This document shows positions 15,794 to 25,622 of a DNA stretch of 32,755 nucleotides, piece by piece. The notes beneath the pieces are model-generated. The model did not search any database, was not told the origin of the DNA, and saw only the letters and a program-made list of their open reading frames with translations. Source of the stretch: Oscillospiraceae bacterium (GTDB lineage Bacteria > Bacillota > Clostridia > Oscillospirales > Oscillospiraceae). The stretch is taken from positions 1-32,755 of the forward strand of contig JAAWKB010000015.1 in assembly GCA_022797115.1 (NCBI GenBank), read 5' to 3'. Positions within the stretch are counted from its first letter, which is position 1. Each line of letters begins with the position of its first letter. Made by a program: the position numbers and the translations under genes.

Positions 15794-15822
15794 ATTGTAC
15801 CACGGGGACGGGGAAAGGACAA
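15794..15822 (-). promoter_or_regulatory. Promoter of the zinc-ribbon gene
   Basis: On the minus strand TTGTCC (15822-15817), 17 bases and TACAAT (15799-15794). It gives a leader of about 95 bases. Confidence 0.5.
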
Positions 15823-15861
15823 CCTCCTATTTACGGCAACATTGCACGGAGCCCTTTCCGC

Positions 15862-15897
15862 GTAAAGAAACGGCCAGCCGGTCAACCGGCTGGCCGT
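15862..15897 (-). terminator. Intrinsic terminator of the surface-protein operon
   Basis: A perfect 12-bp stem (15870-15881 with 15886-15897, loop of 4) is followed on the minus strand by TTTCTTTAC. It lies 44 bases past the stop of the SLH protein gene. Confidence 0.8.
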
Positions 15898-15940
15898 CCC
15901 GGGACCCGGTCCCGGAAAAGAGGAAAATCCCTGGGAAAGC

Positions 15941-17239
15941 TTATCCTACGACTACCTCACAGAAGCGCATGAGGATCATCGCGGCCTGCGCACGGGTGGC
16001 GTTGCCCTTGGGGGCAAGGGTCGTGCTGCTGGTGCCGGTGATCAGGCCGGTTGCATTGGCCCAGCTCATGGCGGTCTGTGCATAGCTGCTGATCTGGGAT
16101 GCGTCGGAGTAGCTGGACGTGCTGGAGCTGGCCGTCACGCTGTAGCCCTTGTAGGAGGCGTAACGGTACAGGATAGCCGCCATCTGCTCACGGGTAATGT
16201 TGTCGTTGGGGCCGAAAGCGCCGCTGCCGTAGCCGTCAACAATCCCGTTCTGAGCCGCCCAGGCCACAGCCTTGCTGTACCACTGCCCGGCGGGCACGTC
16301 GGTAAAGCTGGCGGTACCCGCGGCGGGCTCGCCCTCCAGGCGGTACAGGATCGTCACGATCATGCCCCGGCTGGTGGTGGCGTTGGGGGAGAAGGCGGTG
16401 GGGGAGGTGCCGTTCATCATGCCCTTGCCGTAGACGAAGCGCACCGCGTCATAGTACCAGCTGCCGGGGGCAACGTCCTTGAAGGGAATGGTTGCGGGCA
16501 GGGTGGTGATGGTGGGCTGCTTCTTCTCGGAGACCTTGAAGCTGGCCTGGATGCTGACCTCGCCCTCGGGCATCACGAAGGTGTATTTGTTGTTGCCCCG
16601 GTCGGTCACAGTCAGCTCGTTGCCGGCCTTGTCCGTCACGGTCAGGGTGTCCAGCTCATAGCCGGCCTCGGGGGTGGCGGTGATGGTCACTGTATCGCCC
16701 CACGCGGCCGAGGGCCACAGGACGCTGACTGTGCCGTGTGCCACATTGGAGGGCACGCTGATGGCGTAGGTCTTGACGGAGGGCTTCTTCGTGCCCTCAC
16801 TGCCGCCGTTGCCGCCATCATAGATGGGGTAGTCAATGACGGGCCGGTCAGGCTTAGGGTCAGGCTTGGTTGGGGGTGTGGGAGTGGGAGGCGTGGGTTC
16901 CTCAGGCTTCTTCTCGAAGGGTTCGGAAGTTTCAACTTTGCCAGTCGTAGCGCCAGAAGCATTGAAATTCAGGTCTTCTCCTTTTTTGTCACCAGCAGAG
17001 CCAGACCAGTTGAAACTGCCGTCTTCCCCAGCCGTGCCTGCACCGATGTTGACCAGCTCGCCACTGTTTTTGTCCTTGATCGTGATGAAAACATCCTCGT
17101 TCGCTTGGAAACCGCCACCAGAAATGGTCAAGTTTCCATCCTTGTCATAGGTTCCTGTCAGCTCCGCCGCAAAGGCGGGGACGCACAGGCCCAGGCACAG
17201 GACAAAGGACAGGAAGAGGGCTGTGAGTTGCTTTTTCAT
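15941..17239 (-). CDS. SLH-domain surface protein with InlB-like repeat
   Basis: A 432-residue exported protein held on the cell wall by S-layer homology domains. It has a signal peptide (1-24, cut after PAFA), a beta-rich N-terminal domain (25-105), and a Pro-rich linker (110-133, PTPPTPTPPTKPDPKP). A divergent InlB B-repeat-like domain follows (about 157-235, AHGTVSVLWPSAAWGDTVTI). It ends with three SLH domains (about 252-300, 311-358, 376-425). SLH domains bind secondary cell-wall polymers. The gene starts at ATG 17239 with AGGAGGG 6 bases upstream, only 16 bases after the stop of the larger surface protein, so both are made from one message. Its InlB-like domain resembles one in that neighbour. 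If the promoter switch upstream works, this protein is phase-variable. Confidence 0.92.
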   Translation of the reverse strand: MKKQLTALFLSFVLCLGLCVPAFAAELTGTYDKDGNLTISGGGFQANEDVFITIKDKNSGELVNIGAGTAGEDGSFNWSGSAGDKKGEDLNFNASGATTGKVETSEPFEKKPEEPTPPTPTPPTKPDPKPDRPVIDYPIYDGGNGGSEGTKKPSVKTYAISVPSNVAHGTVSVLWPSAAWGDTVTITATPEAGYELDTLTVTDKAGNELTVTDRGNNKYTFVMPEGEVSIQASFKVSEKKQPTITTLPATIPFKDVAPGSWYYDAVRFVYGKGMMNGTSPTAFSPNATTSRGMIVTILYRLEGEPAAGTASFTDVPAGQWYSKAVAWAAQNGIVDGYGSGAFGPNDNITREQMAAILYRYASYKGYSVTASSSTSSYSDASQISSYAQTAMSWANATGLITGTSSTTLAPKGNATRAQAAMILMRFCEVVVG

Positions 17240-17255
17240 GTTTAGCCCTCCTCAA

Positions 17256-18980
17256 TCACTTTCCAGCCCAAGCCATGCAACCAGCCAAAACCAGGTCATC
17301 ACCGGGATCGGGCATCACGTTCGTATCGCTGCCATCAAGCAGAATAGCCAGTACGCTATCAGTAGACCCCTTATAGGAAACATCCATCGTGGCCTGGGCA
17401 GACACCATGTAGATAATGTTCTTGCCGTCGGCAGTGACACGAACCAAGAGATAATTACCATCAACGCTCACCTTCGTGGTGTCGATAGTAATCTTACGGA
17501 CCGTGCCAACGCCGCCTTCGGTCTCTGCGCCGATAGAAATAGCGTCCTTTATGGGCCCACCGGGCTCCTCGGGAGTGGTCGGCTCATCGGGTTCCGCGAC
17601 ATCCTCAACCACACCGAACTCGGACAGGTGGTTCACAAAGCCGGTGATAATGCCGTTAGCGTAGTCACCCTTCAGGCGGGTGATATTACGTGCATCATCA
17701 ATGTACGCCAGCACGGGCTTGACAGTCTTATTCCACAGGCCCGTGATATCGAAAGTCAGCTTGATCTCAGAGCTCAGGCCGCTAACCTGCACCTTCTCAT
17801 CCTTGTTGCTGGCCTTCACGAGATCCACCTGGAAGGAAACGGCAACCTCGACCTCTTTGCCATCCTCACCCTTTGCGGCCTCGGGAGCGTCCTTCTTCTC
17901 GACGACCATGGTCACATTCTCACCAGCGGCCTTGCTGAGGGCCTCGGTGGGGAGCGCAACCTTACCCACGTCAGTGGAAACCTCTACAGTCGCAACCGCA
18001 GCTGTGGTGCCGTCCTCAGCCTTCTTATCCAGAATCGCCTGGGTAGGCAGAGTAACCTCGACCTTGGACACATCGCCAGCAGATTCAGAGGTAGCCTTAA
18101 TCGCAATGGTGTTGGCCGTAACCTCAGCCTTCGTGATAGCGTCAGCCGTCACCTCAGCAGTGGAAACCTTGATGGTCTCGCCAGCTTCGTTTGTCTCGTC
18201 CTTCACCGCGGGCGTTACTTCGACCGGCTTGATAGCAGCGAAAGTCACGGTGACGGTGACATTAGCTGCGGGCATGGTGAACTTGTTGTCAGTTACAGTT
18301 GCATTGTTGCTGTTGGCATCCACAACCGTGATCTTCTCCAACACATAACCTTCATTAGCGTTGGCAGTAACAGTCACCACATCGCCCTCAGCGGCCTCGT
18401 TAGCCGGATCAGTGGACACAGTGCCGTTTGCAGCCTCAGCCACGGTGATGGTATACTTTACGGGCTCGGTGGTCTTCGCGCTGACGACATAAAGGCCATC
18501 GGCACCCTTTACACACTCATAGTCCGCACCAATATACGCACTCACATCGATGCTGAACGCACCGCCAGTGATAGTCTTGGTGCCAGTGGGCAGCGTGCCC
18601 CTGTATGTACCGGCAGCCATGGTCAGGCTGCCAGTCAGGCTGCCAGTGCCGGTTACGGTCAGATCGCCGCCCTCTACAACGTTGAGGTCAGCGTTGATGT
18701 TCTTTTCACCCAGACTAAGGGTAAACGCCTTGTTGATCTGAACGGGGGTGGTATCCTCAGCCAGCGTGTAGCTCTTGTCCACAGCGACAGTACCGCTGGC
18801 GGAAACTGCACTGACGAGGTCAGCCAGTGTAACATCGCTCCCCACCGCATAGACTTCATTCCCATTCGTACCGATGGAACCTTCGGCGGCCCGGTTATTG
18901 CCTGCGGCAAATGCTGTGCCAGGGAACAGTGCCAGTACCATGCACAGCGTCAACAGTACTGACAGCACTCTGTTTTTCAT
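17256..18980 (-). CDS. Secreted surface protein (adhesin-like) without SLH domain
   Basis: A 574-residue exported protein. Residues 1-25 are a signal peptide (LALFPGTAFA/AG). Residues about 30-175 resemble beta-helix-like repeats of clostridial adhesins (LTVTGTGSLTGSLTMAAGTY, ITGGAFSIDVSAYIG). Residues about 190-270 form an InlB B-repeat-like domain (ANGTVSTDPANEAAEGDVVT). An acidic, Ala/Val/Thr-rich middle leads to FVNHLSEFGVV, the ending typical of domains that precede SLH repeats in large surface proteins. A Pro-rich linker then leads to an 80-residue beta-rich end. No SLH or LPXTG anchor is seen; it may bind the SLH partner encoded next. AGGAGG (18990-18995) lies 9 bases before ATG 18980. 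Its promoter lies on the putative invertible segment. The residue boundaries are approximate. Confidence 0.85.
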   Translation of the reverse strand: MKNRVLSVLLTLCMVLALFPGTAFAAGNNRAAEGSIGTNGNEVYAVGSDVTLADLVSAVSASGTVAVDKSYTLAEDTTPVQINKAFTLSLGEKNINADLNVVEGGDLTVTGTGSLTGSLTMAAGTYRGTLPTGTKTITGGAFSIDVSAYIGADYECVKGADGLYVVSAKTTEPVKYTITVAEAANGTVSTDPANEAAEGDVVTVTANANEGYVLEKITVVDANSNNATVTDNKFTMPAANVTVTVTFAAIKPVEVTPAVKDETNEAGETIKVSTAEVTADAITKAEVTANTIAIKATSESAGDVSKVEVTLPTQAILDKKAEDGTTAAVATVEVSTDVGKVALPTEALSKAAGENVTMVVEKKDAPEAAKGEDGKEVEVAVSFQVDLVKASNKDEKVQVSGLSSEIKLTFDITGLWNKTVKPVLAYIDDARNITRLKGDYANGIITGFVNHLSEFGVVEDVAEPDEPTTPEEPGGPIKDAISIGAETEGGVGTVRKITIDTTKVSVDGNYLLVRVTADGKNIIYMVSAQATMDVSYKGSTDSVLAILLDGSDTNVMPDPGDDLVLAGCMAWAGK

Positions 18981-19106
18981 ATTAGAGTTCCTCCTATAAA
19001 TATGGTATAATGCGCGGGATAAACAGAAAAAACTCCCCTTTCCCCCTTTCCGCTCCATATTTTAGGTTTTGGCTCCGCGTACCTCACCTGCTTCACAGGG
19101 GCACAA

Positions 19107-19132
19107 TTATCAAAAGGTACACCTTTTGACAG
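19107..19132 (+). repeat. Hin-like recombinase crossover site 1
   Basis: A 26-bp imperfect palindrome: left half TTATCAAAAGGT, centre AC, right half ACCTTTTGACAG. The inner 8+8 bases are perfectly symmetric around the centre. Length, 2-bp centre and the TTATCAAAA end match the design of crossover sites of Hin/Gin-type serine invertases. It lies in the leader of the surface-protein operon. Confidence 0.75.
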
Positions 19133-19242
19133 CCGACCTGTGTACATAAATATATCACACAAAATCCGCAATTGCAATGGTTTAGAATGAAATTTTGTTT
19201 TTTTGTGTATACTCTTTTTCAGTGCCTTCCAGAAATAGGCAA

Positions 19243-19254
<12 letters not shown>
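19121..19254. other. Putative invertible DNA segment carrying the surface-operon promoter
   Basis: These 134 bp lie between the central dinucleotides of two inverted crossover sites. The segment is AT-rich, has no ORF, and contains the extended -10 promoter at 19149-19177 aimed at the surface-protein operon. Exchange at the sites would flip the promoter away from the operon without damaging the recombinase gene, whose stop codon (19261-19259) lies outside the crossover point. In this assembly the switch is ON. I infer the function; the layout is seen directly. Confidence 0.7.
19149..19177 (-). promoter_or_regulatory. Extended -10 promoter inside the invertible segment
   Basis: On the minus strand TTGCAA (19177-19172), 17 bases and TATATT (19154-19149), with TGA directly before the -10 box (extended -10). 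It points toward the gene at 18980, with transcription starting near 19142 and a leader of about 160 bases. No promoter of similar quality is visible on the opposite strand of the segment. Confidence 0.65.
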
Positions 19255-19900
<646 letters not shown>

Positions 19901-19907
19901 CTATTTC

Positions 19908-19936
19908 TATATAGTATGGGCAAAACCTCCCGGCAA
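19908..19936 (-). promoter_or_regulatory. Promoter of the recombinase gene
   Basis: On the minus strand TTGCCG (19936-19931), 17 bases and TATATA (19913-19908). It lies outside the invertible segment, so recombinase expression does not depend on the switch state. Confidence 0.45.
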
Positions 19937-20086
19937 GTTGCACGTAGGCGCGAAACTTCCTGCCTTTTCCCAGTTTACAGGAGATATACGCAGAGAACAG
20001 CAATTCCTTTTCTGCCGTGCCGCCAACAGGCTGCAATAAATTTTCGTCTTTGTGGGAACCTTTTATAGCACGGTGCGTCTATACCA

Positions 20087-20108
20087 GTAAGAGGACAGTT
20101 ACTCTTAC
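20087..20108 (+). promoter_or_regulatory. Dyad upstream of the + strand SLH gene
   Basis: GTAAGAG (20087-20093) and CTCTTAC (20102-20108) form a 7-bp inverted repeat around an 8-base centre, 32 bases before the SLH gene. It may be an operator or a leader hairpin. I find no convincing promoter in 19940-20130. Confidence 0.35.
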
Positions 20109-20139
20109 CTAATTATGACCTTTAAAGGAGATATGTGAC

Positions 20140-21228
20140 ATGAAAAAGAAGTTAGCAACCCTGGCGTTGAGCGGCGTACTGCTCTGCTCCATGGGATTCC
20201 CGGCCAGGGCGGCCGGCGAGATCCCCGCGCCTACCACAGAAACGGGGACGGAGGAAGTCCAGGCCCTTCCTGACAGCCTGCTGTACTGCGGGACGGTCAA
20301 GGAGGTTGTCACCGGGGAGGACGGAACCATCATGGGCCTGCTTATGGAATCCGAGCAGTCCGGCGAATATATGATGCGGGTCTCCGGCGAGACCTTCTGG
20401 ATTGACGGCGGCAGCATGGCCCCCAGCAGCCCGGAGGGCTTGGCGGCCGGCGAGCATCTCCATGTGTTCCACAGCCCCATCAGCACCCGTTCCCTCCCGC
20501 CGCAAACCGCCGCCTTCGCCATTGTGCGCAATGTCACGCAGGAAGCTGGCGGCGCGCATTACCATGAGGTAGAGGCCGTGGAGGAAGTGGACGGAAGGCT
20601 GCAAATCACCACCAGCAACGGCAGCCTTTACCTGTTTGCGGACGCAGACACCCCGCTTTCTGCCTACGAAGGGGATGCCCCGGATGGATTGGACAAGATC
20701 GAGGCCGGGTCCTATATCATGGCCTGGTATGACGTCGTGGCCCTGTCCTTCCCCGGCCAAGCCTACGCCCAGCACATCATGGTGCTGAACCGGGACGCCC
20801 AGCCGCTGACCCGTTCCGCCTTTGCTGTCCTTCTCCACACCGCCCAGGGCAGTCCGGTGGTCAACTATGCCATGGATTACAGTGATGTGGACGCGGACGC
20901 CCCCTATGCCGAGGCGATCCGCTGGGCCAGCAGCGAACAGCTGATCAGCGGCTATGGCAATGGCAAGGTGGGCCCTGGCGACGTGGTAAACCGTGAACAG
21001 ATGATGTCGATCCTCTGGCGCTTGGCTGGCAGCCCGGTGCTGGCGGACTATCCCGGCTTGACCGCATACAGCGATGTGGGGGAGATTGCCCGTTATGCCC
21101 AGCCTGCGCTGGCGTGGGCCCATCAGATGGGCCTGCTGGTCCCCGCTGAGGGCCGCCTGGGCCCCAAGGATACGGTAACGCTGGCAGACGCGGAGGCGAT
21201 GCTTGCCGCCTTAAACGAGCAGGAGTAA
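20140..21228 (+). CDS. Exported protein with C-terminal SLH domains
   Basis: A 362-residue surface protein. It has a signal peptide of about 24 residues (MKKKLATLALSGVLL, cut near ARAA), then a beta-rich region of about 200 residues of unknown function, and two C-terminal SLH domains (YSDVDADAPYAEAIRWASSE region near 247-290, and YSDVGEIARYAQPALAWAHQ near 305-355). Two rather than three SLH units and an unusual GHYHEVEAVEEVDGR-like middle set it apart from its neighbour. AAAGGAGA lies 8 bases before ATG 20140. It is transcribed divergently from the recombinase and ends in a strong terminator. The middle domain is not recognised; it includes YMMRVSGETFWIDGG and SYIMAWYDVVALSFPGQAYA, which recall small conserved domains of clostridial surface proteins. 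Confidence 0.85.
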   Translation: MKKKLATLALSGVLLCSMGFPARAAGEIPAPTTETGTEEVQALPDSLLYCGTVKEVVTGEDGTIMGLLMESEQSGEYMMRVSGETFWIDGGSMAPSSPEGLAAGEHLHVFHSPISTRSLPPQTAAFAIVRNVTQEAGGAHYHEVEAVEEVDGRLQITTSNGSLYLFADADTPLSAYEGDAPDGLDKIEAGSYIMAWYDVVALSFPGQAYAQHIMVLNRDAQPLTRSAFAVLLHTAQGSPVVNYAMDYSDVDADAPYAEAIRWASSEQLISGYGNGKVGPGDVVNREQMMSILWRLAGSPVLADYPGLTAYSDVGEIARYAQPALAWAHQMGLLVPAEGRLGPKDTVTLADAEAMLAALNEQE

Positions 21229-21250
21229 CCCGCACACAGAAAAAATAAAG

Positions 21251-21292
21251 GCTGCGCCTGGAGCTAAAAGCTCCGGGCGCAGCTGCCTTTTT
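21251..21292. terminator. Bidirectional terminator after the SLH gene
   Basis: A 14-bp stem (21251-21264 with 21270-21283, one U-G pair, loop TAAAA) is followed by TGCCTTTTT on the + strand and by an A-run (T-rich on the minus strand) at 21240-21249. It serves the SLH gene and the convergent gene that ends at 21319. Confidence 0.88.
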
Positions 21293-21318
21293 GACACGCG
21301 AAAAACTGTATTTGACTG

Positions 21319-22614
21319 TCACGCTTTAGAAACCGCATTTAGGAAAGAACGATAGACGCTCTCCCGGTTAATGTATTTCGTCCGAATCGTGCCGGACATC
21401 CAGGGCTTTTCAGATACCCATCCCCGGTTTCCGTCAATGAGTGCATCCAGCGAATCCATCAGCCGGTCCATAAACGGGTCGAAGGATGCGTTCAGCATAT
21501 TGGACAGCTTTGTGCTGATACCGGCGTTCCCGGCGCTGGTTTTCCATGCGCCGTACTGCTCCGCAAGGTGCTGCCCCAGGGCCGCGTCGCTTTTATAGAC
21601 ATTCCAGGTGGGATCTTCCAGCTGCCGGGAAAGGGTTTTCGCGTAAACACCGGCAAACGCCAAATCCTTTCCATCGTAGGGGGCCTGCCCGGTAACAGGC
21701 TGCTTCTGCGGTTCCGCAGACGCTGCGCCGGCGCTTTGCCGCAGCTGGGCCGCCATATATCCGTCATCCTGCTTGAGCCACTGTTTATCGGGATCGGTAA
21801 TGCTCACATAGTCTCCATTTTTTTCAATGTAATCCGTGTAAGCATTGGCCTTTTGATCTACCAGCGCCAAAACGCTGTTTCGCATATCCTCCGCCGCTCC
21901 GGACTGCCCCAGGTCCTCGAAAAAGCCGCCGATCTTATCCGCGTAGGTGTTTGCCATTTCCTCTTTTGCCTCTGTATAAATCTGCTCCAGCTTTTGCAGC
22001 TCCGCATCCTGCTTGTCACCTGTAAATTGCGTTTGAATGCGATCCTTCAAAACCGCGTACCGGGAGGCGAGGTAATCGGCCTTTTGCTCGAACCGCTCGA
22101 TGTTGCCGAAGTTGACGCCGATTTGCAAAAAGTCGCTTTCGACCCCACGCCAATCAATGTCTTCTCCCAGTCCTTTTTCCGCGAGTTCGCTGCGGAATTT
22201 CTCCAAGTCCTCTTTTGGGATCTCATCTTTCAAAATCAGCTTTAACGGTTCAGAGGAAACGTTTTCAGAGCCGTCTCCATAAATATAGGCGTCAACACGG
22301 AATTGCTTCATATACTGGTTGATGAGCGCGTCCTCCTCGGTGTAAGACGCTTGCTCCGACGGCGGCAGCAGCTCCGCCTGCAAACGGCTGTCAGGGGCTA
22401 CCTTGGTGTAAGCGGGAGTTTCAATCGCCTGCATCTGATTTGAACCGGGTTGATAAATGCCGGAGTGCGCCGTTCCCTGGGAGCGCGTTCCTATTTCCAC
22501 ACGGTCATACCGCGCGGGAGAAGTTTGCATGGACGCAGCAGGCGTATGAGCGCGTGCCGCTGAAACACCCATCTTGCCGATATGGGCGGCTGCCTGTATT
22601 TGACCAATAAACAT
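21319..22614 (-). CDS. Unrecognised 431-residue protein
   Basis: I do not recognise the family. The protein is hydrophilic, without signal peptide or membrane segment. The first 75 residues are Ala/Ser/Gln-rich and low in complexity, with SPARYDRVEIGTRSQG, a stretch slightly like the YDxVEIS motif of flagellar anti-sigma proteins but too short to name it. Residues about 90-290 are charged and mostly helical (DIDWRGVESDFLQIGV; FEQKADYLASRYAVLKDR). The C-terminal 100 residues contain a conserved-looking DPTWNVYKSDAALGQHLAEQ region. AAAGGTGA lies 7 bases before ATG 22614. It stands alone between two terminator-like structures. The codon use resembles its neighbours and the ORF is intact, so it is very likely a real gene. 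Confidence 0.75.
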   Translation of the reverse strand: MFIGQIQAAAHIGKMGVSAARAHTPAASMQTSPARYDRVEIGTRSQGTAHSGIYQPGSNQMQAIETPAYTKVAPDSRLQAELLPPSEQASYTEEDALINQYMKQFRVDAYIYGDGSENVSSEPLKLILKDEIPKEDLEKFRSELAEKGLGEDIDWRGVESDFLQIGVNFGNIERFEQKADYLASRYAVLKDRIQTQFTGDKQDAELQKLEQIYTEAKEEMANTYADKIGGFFEDLGQSGAAEDMRNSVLALVDQKANAYTDYIEKNGDYVSITDPDKQWLKQDDGYMAAQLRQSAGAASAEPQKQPVTGQAPYDGKDLAFAGVYAKTLSRQLEDPTWNVYKSDAALGQHLAEQYGAWKTSAGNAGISTKLSNMLNASFDPFMDRLMDSLDALIDGNRGWVSEKPWMSGTIRTKYINRESVYRSFLNAVSKA

Positions 22615-22714
22615 TCCAATATCACCTTTCCTGTACTTATTGGCGGGGTTCTTATCTCCCGGATGATACGCCCATCTTTCTGGATATCAGGCCAGCAGCT
22701 GAGCGCAAGCAAAA

Positions 22715-22756
22715 GGCATTTTGTGTCACATGGTTGTCCATGCAACACAAAATGCC
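22715..22756. repeat. Long perfect hairpin in the intergenic region
   Basis: GGCATTTTGTGT (22715-22726) pairs perfectly with ACACAAAATGCC (22745-22756), with an inner ACATGG/CCATG(C) stem and a TTGT loop. On the minus strand it is followed by TTTT, so it might terminate read-through from the transporter operon. It lies 100 bases before the unrecognised gene. Confidence 0.55.
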
Positions 22757-22902
22757 TTCATGCCCAAAGCGCACAGCTATGCTTATTGGCTGGCAGCACA
22801 ACGCATCACACTTGTCAACCCTGTTTCCACATTTTACCCTTATATGTTATATCGGCATATGATGGAAAAAACTTAGGGGACTCAGGGTTGGCTTTTTCCT
22901 GA

Positions 22903-23052
22903 TATAGTCGAAGCGGTAAAAAGGAGGCGAGGAAAAACGGGGTGTAGCAAGGCGGAGGACGCAGGCGGGCTGACGCCCGCCAAGGACAACAACGCAGTCC
23001 ACGCCCTGTTTTAGCCGCCGAGCTTTACCGATTCTCAGCCGCTTCGACTATA
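22903..23052. repeat. 150-bp inverted-repeat element at the end of the transporter operon
   Basis: The ends TATAGTCGAAGCGG (22903-22916) and CCGCTTCGACTATA (23039-23052) are perfect 14-bp inverted repeats. Inside are further paired blocks: GGTAAA/TTTACC, imperfect AAAACGGGG/CCCTGTTTT, and a central GCGGGC/GCCCGC hairpin (22965-22980). The whole piece can fold into one long branched hairpin and holds no ORF. It begins 4 bases from the stop of the last transporter-operon gene. It may be a miniature mobile element, a dispersed intergenic repeat or a structured 3' UTR. Confidence 0.6.
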
Positions 23053-23056
23053 CGGT

Positions 23057-24301
23057 TCAGGGGCCGATCCGCTCCGCTGTGTAGCCGCCCTCCTCGGAGA
23101 CTTCCAGCACCGCCTGCGCCTCCGTATAGTACACCGCCGCCCCCTGGCAGAAGACCGACTGTACGCCGTCAGCCGCCATGGCAGCAACCGCCTCTGGGCG
23201 GAAATCCTCCGTAATGTACACCGGGATCATCTCCATCAGGAGCTGGCCGCAGCCCTTCTCCCTCCCATAACACAGCAGGCTGCTGACCCCGTTTCTGCAC
23301 AGGGCGTCTGCCGTGTCCAGGTAGGGTGTGCGGACCTCGCCGCTGCGCAGAGTGTAGAACCGCCCGAAATCCTGCTCGCTGGTAGGGAAATCCCGCAGGC
23401 AGACCATGCTGGCCGGCCCCCAGTAGCGCATATTTGCGGCAAACCGGACCTCGCCGCCCTGCCGGTGGTAGAGCGGATACTCATAGCTCCCCTCCCGGCT
23501 GTCCAAATTCCGCGTGAAGCCGTCATAGCTGCTGAGCACGCCCTTGGTAAAGCCTCCAGCCTCCAGCTCCCCGGCCAGGAGGTCCACCACAAAGGCATCC
23601 TGCATCCAGGCAAAATCGATGAACCGGTCAATCCCCTCCCGCTCCGCATAGGCCAGATACGCCTCCGATACCCGCAGGCGCACCTGATTCTCCCCCAGCA
23701 GCTCCACCTCTATGGACTGGGGGTCGTTGGCGTAGGCGAGCACCTCCTGGTACTCCCGGGCCACGTCCGCACTGAGCCGGGGGTCATAGTTGACAAGCTG
23801 CGCGTCATCCTGGCAAAAAAACAGGTCGCCGTAGCGCGCATAGATTGGACCCAGGTAGAGTTCCCGGCGGCCACCCCCCACCGCTGTGGCAAGCGCCTCA
23901 TACAGGGCCCCGTCCACCGCCAGGACCTCGTTGGGCCGGCGGTTGAGGGTGCAGACATTCACCACAGCCTCGAACTCCTGGCGGCAGTGGAACAGGCGGT
24001 ATGCCCTCTGGCAGGCATCGGTGTACCGCGCGGCTGCGGCCTTTACCTCCGCCGGGGATGCGGCCTCGTAGAGGAAGGTAATCTCCTCCGCGCAGCTCGC
24101 CTCCCCGGTGCTGTTGGCCTGGATCACCTGCCAGCCCGCCGCCGGGGTCAAAAATTTCATCACGGCGTAGGCCAGCAATGCCGCGCCAAACAGCAGCAGC
24201 ACCCCCGCGGTAATAAACCGCCGGCGCAGATGCTCCTCGTCCAGCTCAATGCGCTCCACTGGCGGCGGGCGGAACCTGCCTTGCCTGTCTCCCCGTCCCA
24301 A
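23057..24301 (-). CDS. Membrane-anchored protein, weakly ApbE-like
   Basis: A 414-residue protein with a basic cytosolic N terminus, one membrane helix (about 29-50, ITAGVLLLFGAALLAYAVMKFL) and a large outer part. The order of some blocks (NVCTLNRRPNEVLAVDGALY, LYLGPIYARYGDLFF, a G-rich AGGFTKGVLSSYDGFTRNLD) recalls FAD:protein FMN transferases (ApbE): N-rich turn, FxPxxGP-like strand, and xKGxxxD/GG region. Key ApbE residues are not clearly present, so catalysis is doubtful. The start is assumed as TTG 24301, two bases after the ATPase stop, without a clear ribosome binding site; a GTG at codon 15 is the alternative. It is the last gene of the oligopeptide transporter operon, so a role linked to that transporter is plausible. 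Function not established. Confidence 0.6.
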   Translation of the reverse strand: MGRGDRQGRFRPPPVERIELDEEHLRRRFITAGVLLLFGAALLAYAVMKFLTPAAGWQVIQANSTGEASCAEEITFLYEAASPAEVKAAAARYTDACQRAYRLFHCRQEFEAVVNVCTLNRRPNEVLAVDGALYEALATAVGGGRRELYLGPIYARYGDLFFCQDDAQLVNYDPRLSADVAREYQEVLAYANDPQSIEVELLGENQVRLRVSEAYLAYAEREGIDRFIDFAWMQDAFVVDLLAGELEAGGFTKGVLSSYDGFTRNLDSREGSYEYPLYHRQGGEVRFAANMRYWGPASMVCLRDFPTSEQDFGRFYTLRSGEVRTPYLDTADALCRNGVSSLLCYGREKGCGQLLMEMIPVYITEDFRPEAVAAMAADGVQSVFCQGAAVYYTEAQAVLEVSEEGGYTAERIGP

Positions 24302-24302
24302 A

Positions 24303-25607
<1,305 letters not shown>

Positions 25608-25622
25608 GTTTTTCCCTCCCCC

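Noticed and set aside
19003-19011. Perfect extended -10 (TGGTATAAT) on the plus strand next to the surface gene
   Set aside because: No -35 box, and no + strand gene within reach; probably chance or a minor antisense start.
18996-19106. GGTACGCGGAGCCAAAACCT on the minus strand slightly resembles part of a c-di-GMP-I (GEMM) riboswitch
   Set aside because: The preceding GCAAA-type junction and the docking hairpin with GAAA loop are missing, and no full fold could be drawn.
21319-22614. Naming the 431-residue protein as a flagellar regulator because of the YDRVEI stretch
   Set aside because: One short motif in a low-complexity region is not enough, and no flagellar genes are nearby.
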